32,255 bases of DNA from an uncultured Bacilli bacterium (GTDB lineage: Bacteria; Bacillota_I; Bacilli_A; RF39; UBA660): the NCBI GenBank assembly GCA_947629115.1, contig CANRCL010000002.1, forward strand, positions 1 to 32,255, in the 5' to 3' direction. Below the pieces are notes generated by a model that searched no databases, was not told the origin of the DNA, and saw only the letters and a list, made by a program, of their open reading frames with translations. The position numbers were made by a program, and so were the translations under genes. Position 1 is the stretch's first letter. The number at the start of each line of letters is the position of its first letter. Below, in pieces: positions 17,035 through 24,536 of the stretch.

Positions 17035-17988
17035 TCATTTTAAGAAATTCATAATTAAATCAATCATAACTTCTTTTTCTTTAGGATTAGATTCAGCAAT
17101 TAAAAGAGTAATAGAGGCTAGAGTATTATTATCAATAATTTGCATACCATTTTTATAAAGAATTTCATTTACTTGCAAAAAGTAAATAAAAATAGTTGCA
17201 GCAATTCTTTTATTACCATCAATAAAAGCATGATTTTTAACAATTAAATAGAGTAGATTAGATGCTTTTTCTTCAATACTTGGATAAACATCATTACCAT
17301 CAAAAGATTGATAAATATCATTAATAATCGATTTAAAATTGGTATCTCTTTCTAAAGCAAATAAACTGCTTTCATTATTAAATCTTAATTTGTCAATAAC
17401 ATTCATACATTCTTCATAAGTAATAATTTTTGTAGACTTTTGGCCTTTAACTTTCTTGATTTTGTGATGGTCATAATCATCTAATAAATCAAGGGCTTTA
17501 GAATACTCATCAATAACTTTTAATATTTCTTTAGCGTCATTCCCAGTAAGTCTTTCATTACCTCTATTAGCAATATTTAAAAGTTTAACAGTTTTTTCTA
17601 AATAGTCTAATCTTTTTTGGTTAATAGCGTAGCCTTTAATCAAATAATCCTTAAGTATTTTATTAGCCCATCTTCTAAATACAATACCATTTTGACTCTT
17701 AACTCGATAGCCTATACTGATAATCATGTCTAGGTTGTAATATTCAACCATATGAGTTTGAGTTTTATCCGTAATTGCGCCATGTTTAGTGGTTGTCGCA
17801 AATTTTGCGACAACCACTTCATCTTTTAGTTCTTCTTTAAGTGCATTATTAATATGCTTACCAATGGTTTTAATATCCCTATCGTATAATATCGCTAATT
17901 GTTCTCTATTAAGCCATACTGTTTCATCATGCATATTAACCTCCAATTTTACGTTTTGATTTTCAAATAATATGATTTCATTTTTCAT
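17035..17988 (-). CDS. RhuM-family protein fused to a Fic/Doc domain
   Basis: A 317-aa protein. The ATG at 17988 is chosen, with AAGGGAG 11 bases upstream; a GTG at 18009 would place the ribosome binding site inside the gene. About residues 1-180 are the RhuM domain: ETVWLNREQLAILYDRD, then VVVAKFATTT, then MVEYYNLDMIISIGYRVKS and FRRWANKILKDYLIKGY. The C-terminal part is a Fic domain with HAFIDGNKRIA (His253), the Doc-like GNKR variant of HxFx[DE]GN[GK]R. Fic enzymes transfer AMP, or phosphate in Doc, to target proteins. No separate antitoxin gene is adjacent, so self-inhibition or a lost partner is possible. RhuM-Fic genes are commonly accessory and mobile. A perfect palindrome lies within the coding region (17789-17817), and a degenerate copy of the 5' end lies upstream. 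Confidence 0.9.
   Translation of the reverse strand: MKNEIILFENQNVKLEVNMHDETVWLNREQLAILYDRDIKTIGKHINNALKEELKDEVVVAKFATTTKHGAITDKTQTHMVEYYNLDMIISIGYRVKSQNGIVFRRWANKILKDYLIKGYAINQKRLDYLEKTVKLLNIANRGNERLTGNDAKEILKVIDEYSKALDLLDDYDHHKIKKVKGQKSTKIITYEECMNVIDKLRFNNESSLFALERDTNFKSIINDIYQSFDGNDVYPSIEEKASNLLYLIVKNHAFIDGNKRIAATIFIYFLQVNEILYKNGMQIIDNNTLASITLLIAESNPKEKEVMIDLIMNFLK
17789..17817. repeat. 29-bp perfect palindrome inside the RhuM-Fic gene
   Basis: Arms GTGGTTGTCGCAAA and TTTGCGACAACCAC surround a single central base. It encodes VVVAKFATT on the minus strand. The same palindrome, with two compensating changes, lies at 18213-18241. Confidence 0.9.
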
Positions 17989-18149
17989 AAATCTTTTTTC
18001 TCCCTTCACTTATATATTTAACCTTTTTTTTTCATTTCCTTTTTTTGAAAAAATTTTTAAAATATAAAAAGACATTTTATTCTAGTTATGGTCTTTTATA
18101 TTTAAATTAAACTTTAAAGTACTTTGAATAGTTATTAAATTAAAATAAT

Positions 18150-18212
18150 ATTGTTATCATTTATATTTATAAATCAATAATAAGATGAAAATGAGGCAAT
18201 CTATTTGGAATT
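18150..18212 (+). repeat. Degenerate copy of the leader at 18371-18442
   Basis: ATTGTTATCA, TATAAATCAATAA and AAATGAGG..A.CTATTTGGAA match the leader of the gene at 18438 in the same order. About ten bases containing the -10 box (TATAAT) are missing, so this copy should be silent. It ends within two bases of the palindrome at 18213. Between 18010 and 18150 I see only AT-rich intergenic sequence with no gene. Confidence 0.65.
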
Positions 18213-18241
18213 GTGGTTGTTGCAAATTTTGCAACAACCAC
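18213..18241. repeat. Second copy of the 29-bp palindrome
   Basis: Arms GTGGTTGTTGCAAA and TTTGCAACAACCAC around one central base. It differs from the intact-gene copy at two positions that pair with each other, so the symmetry is retained. It lies at the outer edge of the pseudogene. Confidence 0.9.
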
Positions 18242-18371
18242 TTTTTTTCTAATTTCTCCTTTAAAGCATTTTCAATATGCTTTGATATAACGATTTATTT
18301 CTATCAAATAATATAGTCAAGAGAGAGTCATACTGTTTCATCTTGCATATTAACTTCCAATTTTACATTTA
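18213..18371 (-). pseudogene. Decayed duplicate of the RhuM-Fic gene 5' portion
   Basis: Read on the minus strand this stretch parallels codons about 12-66 of the intact gene: KLEVNMQDETV, then a TGA where the intact gene has Trp, further stops, a degraded FDRN segment, KEKLEKK and finally VVVAKFATTT. Small deletions and stops rule out function. It ends abruptly at the palindrome, where it joins the duplicated leader of the next gene. It looks like an old partial tandem duplication of the junction between the two genes. Confidence 0.75.
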
Positions 18372-18386
18372 TTGCTATCACTAAAC

Positions 18387-18414
18387 TTGATAAATCAATA
18401 AAAAGTGTTATAAT
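18387..18414 (+). promoter_or_regulatory. Promoter of the 18438 gene
   Basis: TTGATA (18387-18392), a 16-base spacer, then TATAAT (18409-18414), 23 bases ahead of the TTG start and just before GAGGGG. Confidence 0.7.
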
Positions 18415-18437
18415 AAGAGCGAAATGAGGGGACCTAT

Positions 18438-19109
18438 TTGGAAGGGGATAAAATTACTTTTAGTCGTTTAATAAAAGAATGTGAAAATTTATATCAACAA
18501 ATACTAAATAATCCGAATAATAAAAAAGATTTTTTGAATGAAATTTTTAAAATAAAAAGAAATTTACAAACTTTAAAAGAAGAATATAATAAAAATGAAC
18601 ATAGCGACCAAAAATTATTATTTATTTTAAAAACTCTATTTATAATGAGTCTTTTATTAACTATCTTTTTATTATTTTCTGGTAAGTTAGTTTTATTTTT
18701 AGTAAGTCTAATTTTAGAAAGTAATTTAATCTATAATTATGATTTAGTTAATAAATATAGTATTAGAGGAACTTATGATAATGAAATTGCTAAAATAAAT
18801 ACAATGTTAACAGAATGTAATGACGCTTTAACTAGAAAAAAAGAAACAAACGCCCCAATAGAAGATGAAAATATTAACTGGCAAATAGCCCAAGAATTAT
18901 TAGATGAATATTTAGAAAATGGTTATGTTGATAATATAATGAGTATTTTAAATGAAAAAGAAATAGTTAGAGAACTAATAATTATGTTAAATACAAGTTT
19001 ACAAACATATGAAACAGATTTATTTAAATTACTTTTAATGGCTAAATATGAATATGAAAAAGATAAAATAAATCCTGAAGTAGGTGTTAATTTAAAATTA
19101 ATTAAGTAG
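18438..19109 (+). CDS. Membrane protein of unknown function, paralogue of the next gene
   Basis: A 223-aa protein starting at TTG with GAGGGG about 8 bases upstream. Residues 1-55 are charged and helical, about 62-98 form two closely spaced hydrophobic segments (LLFILKTLFIMSLLLTIFLL, then FLVSLILESNLI), and the C-terminal half is acidic and helical (AQELLDEYLENGYV, then LKLLLMAKYEYEKDKI-like). The next gene has the same plan and a similar C-terminal pattern, so they appear to be an old tandem duplication. I do not recognise the family. Probably co-transcribed with the following gene and perhaps with dnaG. Confidence 0.65.
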   Translation: MEGDKITFSRLIKECENLYQQILNNPNNKKDFLNEIFKIKRNLQTLKEEYNKNEHSDQKLLFILKTLFIMSLLLTIFLLFSGKLVLFLVSLILESNLIYNYDLVNKYSIRGTYDNEIAKINTMLTECNDALTRKKETNAPIEDENINWQIAQELLDEYLENGYVDNIMSILNEKEIVRELIIMLNTSLQTYETDLFKLLLMAKYEYEKDKINPEVGVNLKLIK

Positions 19110-19119
19110 GTGAAAAATA

Positions 19120-19764
19120 ATGGATTATAGTGAAATACTAACTTTAGTAAATAAATATTATGATATTATTGATAGTCATAAAACGATTAGTGAAAATGAC
19201 AAAATAATGCTGCAACAAGAAATGCAAAAAATAAGATTTTTAATAAATGATGAAAGTATTCAAAAATCATATGAATTAATTTTTCATTTAAAAAAAGTGG
19301 TGGCATTTTTTAGTGGTCTTGCCCTATGGAGTGGTGGTTTACCGCTTTTATTAGTTTTAATCTATTTAATTATGCTTCTTAATTGGGTTAAAAAAGATGA
19401 AGCCGAAACTTTACAAGTTGATGTAGAAGATGAAAATATGCAAAATAAAATCAATAATATAATAGATAATATTGATAGAATGTTAGAAAAGAAGAGTCAA
19501 AATATAGAAGAAGTAGTCGAGGAAAGTAATACTTTAGATGATTATGCTGAATATGTTTTAGAAGAATTTTTAAAAACCGGAAAAGTTCTTAATTTTTTAG
19601 ACCAAGATTTAAATATGGCAGTAAAACTTCATTTAATATTTATATTAGAAAATGAATTTGGAATTCACGATACGAAAAATGTTTATCAAATGTTATGTAT
19701 AGCCAAAGAAAAATTAGAAGCCGAACCTAATTATGCTTTAACTCGAAAAATTAATAAAAAATAA
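19120..19764 (+). CDS. Membrane protein of unknown function, paralogue of the previous gene
   Basis: A 214-aa protein 10 bases after its neighbour, with TAGGTGAAAAAT upstream of the ATG. Plan: N-terminal helices, a hydrophobic hairpin near residues 62-92 (LKKVVAFFSGLALWSGGLPL, then LVLIYLIMLLNWV), an acidic coiled stretch, and a C-terminal helical block (AEYVLEEFLKTGKVLNFL, then YQMLCIAKEKLEAEPNY) that parallels the end of the previous protein. Two small membrane proteins directly before dnaG are not part of the Bacillus dnaG-sigA operon. Function unknown. Confidence 0.65.
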   Translation: MDYSEILTLVNKYYDIIDSHKTISENDKIMLQQEMQKIRFLINDESIQKSYELIFHLKKVVAFFSGLALWSGGLPLLLVLIYLIMLLNWVKKDEAETLQVDVEDENMQNKINNIIDNIDRMLEKKSQNIEEVVEESNTLDDYAEYVLEEFLKTGKVLNFLDQDLNMAVKLHLIFILENEFGIHDTKNVYQMLCIAKEKLEAEPNYALTRKINKK

Positions 19765-19835
19765 AAAAATTTAATTAAAAAAAAGGAAATAGGGGTAGTA
19801 GCGCTAAAATATATAAGTGAAGGGGAAATTTTAGG

Positions 19836-21587
19836 ATGCAGAGTGTAAGTGAAAGCAAAATTAATGAAATTCGTAATTCAGCGGATATAGTTAGTATAAT
19901 TTCGGAATATATTCCACTTAAAATGCAAGGCAAAAACTATTTTGGAGTTTGTCCTTTTCACGATGACCATACCCCAAGTATGTCCGTATCTAAAGAAAGG
20001 CAATTATTCAAATGCTTTGTTTGTAATAAAGGTGGAAATGTTTTTACATTTGTTAAAGATATCGAAAATATTTCATATATTGAGGCTGTTAAAAAAGTGG
20101 CCGATAAAGTTGGCATTCCTTTAAGTATTGAAAATGTTAAACCCATAGATATTAAAAATAAATTAGATTATGAAATAATGGATTATGCTGCTAAAATATT
20201 ACAAAATAATTTAAATAGTAAAGAGGGACTTCAGGCCAGGGAATATTTAAAGGAACGAAATATTGATGAAAAAATAATCAAAGAGTTTGGTATTGGTTTA
20301 GCCCTTTCTGATAGTAAATATTTATATAATGTATTAACGAAAAAGAATTATGATATTAATAAATTAGATGAATTAGGTTTAATAAATAAATCTGGTTTAA
20401 GTGGGTATGATAAATTTGTTAAAAGAATAATGATACCGATTACTAATTTAGATGGGCAAACAGTTGGATTTACCGGAAGAATTTATAACGGAGAAAAAGA
20501 TACCCCTAAATACATTAATACGAAAGAAACAAGTATTTATAAAAAAGGAAATATAATCTTTAATTATTTCAATGCTAAACCTCATATTCGAGAAGAAAAA
20601 TGTGCCATTATAGTTGAGGGAAATATGGATGCGATTAGAATGTATTCTAGTGGTATTAAAAATGTTTTAGCCTTAATGGGAACTGTTATAACTAAAGAAC
20701 AAATAGATATTCTAAAAAAATTACGAGTGCCAATAATTTTAATGTTAGATAATGATGAAGCCGGTAGTTTAGCCACGAATAATATTGGTGAAGAATTAAC
20801 TAAAAATAATCTTGAATGTAAAGTTGTAAGGTTAAGTGGTGCTAAAGACCCTGATGAATATATAGTTAAATTTGGTGTTGATAATTTTAAAGACACCATT
20901 AAAAATAGTTTAAATTATTTTGATTATAAACTTAAATATTTAAAGGAAAATAAAAATTTAGCCAATACCGAAGAATTAGTTAATTATGTTAAATCAGTTA
21001 TTAAAATGTTAGATAATGCAGATAATTTAACTAAAGAAATTACTTTAAAAAAATTGAGTGAAGAATATAATTTAGATTATGAAGTATTAAAACAAGAAGT
21101 AAGTTTTAAAGAAGAAAAGAAGCCTATTATACCGGAAGTGGCAATAGTTAAAAATAAAGACCGTTATGAAATGATTGTAAATAACATATTATATTATTTA
21201 ATGAGTGATGCTAAATATATTAAAATATTTAATAAAAAATTAGGATATTTAAAAAATGCTGATGAAAGAAATTTAGTATCAGAAATTGAATATTATATTG
21301 AGAAAAATGGCAAAATAAATTTAGCAGATTTTTTGAGTTATTCAGAAAATTGTGATAAAATAAGAGAACTTGTGGAAAAAATAAGTAATAATGTTAGTTT
21401 TCAAGAATTAAATGATGATGAATATTTAGATTATTTAAGAGCCATGGATACGTTATTAAAAAAAGAAAATATTCGAAATATTCAAAATAAAATTAATAAT
21501 TCAACAGATATTTTAGAGCAAATGGAAAATTTAAATAAGCAAATAGCCATTCAAAAGAAAATGATAGAGATAAAAAAGGAAGTGTAA
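19836..21587 (+). CDS. dnaG: DNA primase
   Basis: A 583-aa DnaG that synthesises RNA primers at the replication fork (603 aa in Bacillus). The CHC2 zinc finger has Cys39, His42, Cys60 and Cys63 ([10 protein letters not shown]...CFVC). The RNA polymerase core has KYINTKET; the TOPRIM motifs are [10 protein letters not shown] (Glu261) and MLDNDEAG. The C-terminal helicase-binding region, from about residue 430, is Lys/Asn rich and divergent. AAGGGGAA precedes the ATG. It is followed by rpoD two bases after the stop, the classic macromolecular-synthesis arrangement in which primase and the main sigma factor are co-expressed. Confidence 0.97.
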   Translation: MQSVSESKINEIRNSADIVSIISEYIPLKMQGKNYFGVCPFHDDHTPSMSVSKERQLFKCFVCNKGGNVFTFVKDIENISYIEAVKKVADKVGIPLSIENVKPIDIKNKLDYEIMDYAAKILQNNLNSKEGLQAREYLKERNIDEKIIKEFGIGLALSDSKYLYNVLTKKNYDINKLDELGLINKSGLSGYDKFVKRIMIPITNLDGQTVGFTGRIYNGEKDTPKYINTKETSIYKKGNIIFNYFNAKPHIREEKCAIIVEGNMDAIRMYSSGIKNVLALMGTVITKEQIDILKKLRVPIILMLDNDEAGSLATNNIGEELTKNNLECKVVRLSGAKDPDEYIVKFGVDNFKDTIKNSLNYFDYKLKYLKENKNLANTEELVNYVKSVIKMLDNADNLTKEITLKKLSEEYNLDYEVLKQEVSFKEEKKPIIPEVAIVKNKDRYEMIVNNILYYLMSDAKYIKIFNKKLGYLKNADERNLVSEIEYYIEKNGKINLADFLSYSENCDKIRELVEKISNNVSFQELNDDEYLDYLRAMDTLLKKENIRNIQNKINNSTDILEQMENLNKQIAIQKKMIEIKKEV

Positions 21588-21589
21588 TT

Positions 21590-22696
21590 ATGGTAGAAAT
21601 TAAAACATTTGAAGAAAGAAAAGAAGAATTAATTAAAAAAGGTGAAGAAAAAGGTTATATTACTTTTGAAGAGTTAGCAAATTCCTTAAAGGGATTAGAA
21701 CTTGATAGTGACTCTCTTGATGAATTATATAATTCATTTGTTGATTTAGGTATTTCAGTTATTACAGAAGAAGATGCGGAAGATGCTGAAGCCGGAGGAG
21801 AAATTCCTAAACATCTTGAAGAAGAACCTATCTTATTAGATGATGCCGAAATTACTAAAGATGTAAATATTAATGACCCAGTTAGAATGTATTTAAAAGA
21901 AATTGGTCGTATTAGTCTTTTATCTAATGAAGAAGAGATGAATATTAGTTTAAGAATTGCTGATGGTGATGAAGATGCCAAAAGAATTTTAGCCGAATCT
22001 AATCTTCGTTTAGTTGTATCTATTGCTAAAAGATATGTTGGAAGAGGACTTTTATTTCTTGATTTAATTCAAGAGGGTAATATAGGTCTTATGAAAGCCG
22101 TTGAAAAATTTGATTATGATAAAGGATATAAATTTTCAACTTATGCTACTTGGTGGATTCGTCAAGCCATTACAAGAGCCTTAGCCGACCAAGCAAGAAC
22201 TATAAGAGTACCTGTTCATATGGTTGAAACAATTAATAAAATGGTGCGTATTCAAAGACAAATGACTCTTGAACTTAATAGAGAACCATCTGAAGAAGAA
22301 GTGGCTAAAAAAATGGGTATTTCAGTTGAAAAAGTAAGAGAAGTTATTAAAATTAGTCAAGAACCAGTTTCCCTAGAAACCCCAATTGGTGAGGAAGATG
22401 ATTCTCATTTAGGAGATTTCCTTAAAGATGAAAGTAGTCTTTCTCCTGAAGAATATACTGAAAATGAAATTTTAAAAGAAGAAATCAAAGAAGTATTACA
22501 AACTTTACAACCAAGAGAACAAGAAGTACTAGAACTTCGTTTTGGACTTACTGATGGTATTTGTCATACTTTAGAAGATGTAGGTAAAAGATTTAATGTC
22601 ACAAGAGAGAGAATAAGACAAATTGAAGCCAAAGCCTTAAGAAAATTAAGACATCCATCTAGGGCCAAAAAATTACGGGATTTTTTAGATAGTTAA
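21590..22696 (+). CDS. rpoD: Primary RNA polymerase sigma factor (sigma-A)
   Basis: A 368-aa vegetative sigma factor. An acidic region 1.1 occupies about residues 1-90, region 1.2 begins [15 protein letters not shown], region 2 has [20 protein letters not shown] and the melting/-10 segment [20 protein letters not shown], region 3 has [15 protein letters not shown], and region 4.2 has [20 protein letters not shown]. The full set of core motifs and its place after dnaG distinguish it from the alternative sigma-K at 1652. It is translationally linked to trmK: stop and start overlap as TAATG. Confidence 0.98.
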   Translation: MVEIKTFEERKEELIKKGEEKGYITFEELANSLKGLELDSDSLDELYNSFVDLGISVITEEDAEDAEAGGEIPKHLEEEPILLDDAEITKDVNINDPVRMYLKEIGRISLLSNEEEMNISLRIADGDEDAKRILAESNLRLVVSIAKRYVGRGLLFLDLIQEGNIGLMKAVEKFDYDKGYKFSTYATWWIRQAITRALADQARTIRVPVHMVETINKMVRIQRQMTLELNREPSEEEVAKKMGISVEKVREVIKISQEPVSLETPIGEEDDSHLGDFLKDESSLSPEEYTENEILKEEIKEVLQTLQPREQEVLELRFGLTDGICHTLEDVGKRFNVTRERIRQIEAKALRKLRHPSRAKKLRDFLDS

Positions 22697-23316
22697 TGAA
22701 TGATAATCGAATTAAAGCCTTGGCTGATGAAATTTCTTTAAAAGATGTTGTTTTGGATGTTGGCACAGATCATGGATATTTAAGTATCTACCTTAAAGAA
22801 AATAAATTATGTCAAGAAATATATGCTTGTGATATTTCTAAAAATGCTTTAAATAACGCTATTAATAATTTTAAAAAACATAAATTAGATATTAAAACTT
22901 TTGTAAGTGATGGTTTTTCTAATATTCCAGTAGATTTTAATACTGCCGTAATTGCGGGAGTGGGTACGCATACTATTTTAAAAATAATTAGTCATCCTAA
23001 AACTCCATCTAAATTAGTAATTGGTAGTAATAATGATTATTATTTTTTAAGAAAAAGTTTAAATGAAAAAGGATTTAAAATAGTTGATGAAAAAGCCGTA
23101 TTAGAAAAAGGACATTATTATATAATTTTGTTATGTATTAAAGGAAAACAAAGATTAAATAGAAAAGAATTAAAGTTTGGTATTAGTAATAATGATGATT
23201 ATTATGCTTATTTAATCAAAAAAAATAATGAAATAATTGAAAAAGTTCCATTTGTTAAAAAAATGCAATTAAAATATGATAATTATCTTTTAAAAGGTCT
23301 TATTGAAAGAAAGTAG
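22696..23316 (+). CDS. trmK: tRNA (adenine(22)-N1)-methyltransferase
   Basis: A 206-aa class I SAM-dependent methyltransferase. Motif I is VLDVGTDHGYLSIYL (residues about 18-32) and the acidic motif-II region is IYACDISKNAL. The catalytic-loop region reads IAGVGTHTILKII where TrmK proteins usually have IAGMGG. Bacillus TrmK methylates A22 of tRNAs. Its position after sigA is also seen in Bacillus (with cccA between). The start overlaps the rpoD stop by one base. It ends in a hairpin shared with the convergent small gene. Confidence 0.9.
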   Translation: MNDNRIKALADEISLKDVVLDVGTDHGYLSIYLKENKLCQEIYACDISKNALNNAINNFKKHKLDIKTFVSDGFSNIPVDFNTAVIAGVGTHTILKIISHPKTPSKLVIGSNNDYYFLRKSLNEKGFKIVDEKAVLEKGHYYIILLCIKGKQRLNRKELKFGISNNDDYYAYLIKKNNEIIEKVPFVKKMQLKYDNYLLKGLIERK

Positions 23317-23325
23317 GACCTTTTT
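23292..23325. terminator. Bidirectional terminator overlapping both gene ends
   Basis: AAAAGGTC (23292-23299) pairs with GACCTTTT (23317-23324) across a 17-base loop that contains the end of trmK; T follows to 23325. Confidence 0.65.
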
Positions 23326-23602
23326 GTGTGGTTAAATTTGGTCTATTATTGGTAAAAGTGTTAGTAGTTTGATTAATTTTTTCTTTTAAAGGTTGTAAAT
23401 TTTTTTCAGTATTTGTTAAAACTTTATTAGTAGTACTATTACTAAATTCTTTAATAATATTAAAAGCATTACGAGCATTATTCATAAGTGGTTTGGCTTC
23501 TTTATATAAGGGAATGATTTGATTAACAACTCCTAAAGTACGCGATAATCCCCCTAAAACTCTGGTAAACGATAACCCATTAAAAAGACGTGGACCAAAC
23601 AT
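23300..23602 (-). CDS. Small YqfQ/VrrA-like protein
   Basis: A 100-aa protein. The ATG at 23602 is preferred, with AGGTG 6 bases upstream; a GTG at 23611 lies inside that site. The start MFGPRLFNGL and the core SRTLGVVNQIIPLYKEAKPL, with a following NNARNAFNIIKEF, resemble the YqfQ (VrrA) family of small Firmicutes proteins linked to spores. In Bacillus yqfQ lies a few genes beyond trmK, which supports the call. The C-terminus is Asn/Thr rich and low in complexity. No membrane segment. It overlaps the end of trmK by 17 bases on the opposite strand. Confidence 0.55.
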   Translation of the reverse strand: MFGPRLFNGLSFTRVLGGLSRTLGVVNQIIPLYKEAKPLMNNARNAFNIIKEFSNSTTNKVLTNTEKNLQPLKEKINQTTNTFTNNRPNLTTQKGPTFFQ

Positions 23603-23685
23603 ATTTATCACCTATAATATTTTATGCTTTTGCGGGTTAAAAACACACTAGTTGTCAACACTTGACACTTTGAGAAAAGATAAAC

Positions 23686-23714
23686 TTGATTTTCGGGGGG
23701 GGTAGATTTATAAT
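23686..23714 (+). promoter_or_regulatory. Promoter with G8 tract driving the SipW operon
   Basis: TTGATT (23686-23691), a 17-base spacer and TATAAT (23709-23714). The spacer contains eight G (23695-23702), the same number as at 7-14. It lies about 90 bases upstream of the TasA-like gene. The rest of the gap 23603-23802 holds no gene. Confidence 0.65.
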
Positions 23715-23802
23715 TTAATCAGAATAGTGTATGTAAGTTTGAAAACAATAAACAACCCGCTCATATACGCTAGGTAAATTTATAATAGGAGGAGGTGTAT
23801 TT

Positions 23803-24471
23803 ATGGAAAAGGATAGAGGTACTAAAATAATCGCCATTCTTGCTCTTTTAATTGCTGTTGTCGGATTATCTGTTGGTTTTGCAGCATTTTCTAAAGAATT
23901 AACAATAACACCTGTGGCAGATGTAAAGGCTGATGATAGTAAATTTAGTGTTGAATTTTCAACAGATAGTTCAAGTGAAACTGCTCAATTTGGTGATGTA
24001 AATGGTGAATTTTCAGAAGATGCTTCAGATGATGAAAACGCTAAAGCCGGAAAAGTTACTATTGCTCAATTAACTGCAACTAATGCCGAGGCTCAATTTT
24101 CAAAAGATAACCAAACTATCGTTTATACTTGGTATGTTCGTAATTCTGGAGAAATGGATGCTTATTTAAAAAGTGTAACTTTTGGTAGTACAACTGCTGA
24201 ATGTACAGCCAAAGAAGAAGATTCTACTACTGAGGCTTTACTTAATGCTGCTTGTGAAAACGTTAGTCTTAAATTAACAATTCAAGATAAAGAATTTACT
24301 TCTACTCAAAGTAGTGTTACTGAAGAAGTTAAATTAGCAAAAGGCAAAAAAGATGGTGTGGTTAAATTAGAAATAACTGCTGGTGAGGGTGCTACACTTA
24401 CTGATGGAGATTACACAGCAAAATTTCAACCAATAGTAGTAGAATATACATCTAAAAACCCAACCACTTAA
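23803..24471 (+). CDS. TasA/camelysin-like SipW-type secreted protein
   Basis: A 222-aa secreted protein with a hydrophobic leader (residues 9-27, IIAILALLIAVVGLSVGFAA) followed by FSKELTITPVADVKA, the typical SipW-type junction of TasA and camelysin relatives. The mature part is acidic, Ser/Thr rich and predicted beta-sandwich: YTWYVRNSGEMDAYLKSVTF is the usual core strand pair, and it ends KFQPIVVEY. Two Cys (TAECTAK, NAACENV) may form a disulphide. TasA forms biofilm fibres in Bacillus; a surface fibre or matrix role is likely here but not proven. AGGAGGAGG gives strong translation. It is first in an operon with sipW, from a G8 promoter. Confidence 0.75.
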   Translation: MEKDRGTKIIAILALLIAVVGLSVGFAAFSKELTITPVADVKADDSKFSVEFSTDSSSETAQFGDVNGEFSEDASDDENAKAGKVTIAQLTATNAEAQFSKDNQTIVYTWYVRNSGEMDAYLKSVTFGSTTAECTAKEEDSTTEALLNAACENVSLKLTIQDKEFTSTQSSVTEEVKLAKGKKDGVVKLEITAGEGATLTDGDYTAKFQPIVVEYTSKNPTT

Positions 24472-24480
24472 TAAAAATAT

Positions 24481-24512
24481 AATATATTAAAGGTTAACTT
24501 TAATATATTTTC
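24481..24512 (+). terminator. Weak terminator/attenuator between the TasA-like gene and sipW
   Basis: AATATATTAAAG (24481-24492) and CTTTAATATATT (24498-24509) form a perfect 12-bp AT-rich stem with a 5-base loop and only four T. It probably lets part of the transcripts continue, making more substrate than peptidase. Confidence 0.6.
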
Positions 24513-24536
24513 ACAAGACTATTTAGGAGGATAGGA

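Noticed and set aside
23632..23760. GCGGGTT (23632-23638) and AACCCGC (23754-23760) as an inverted repeat around the G8 promoter
   Set aside because: Only 7 bp and 115 bases apart; no flanking signs of an invertible segment or a recombinase gene, so an inverton is not supported.
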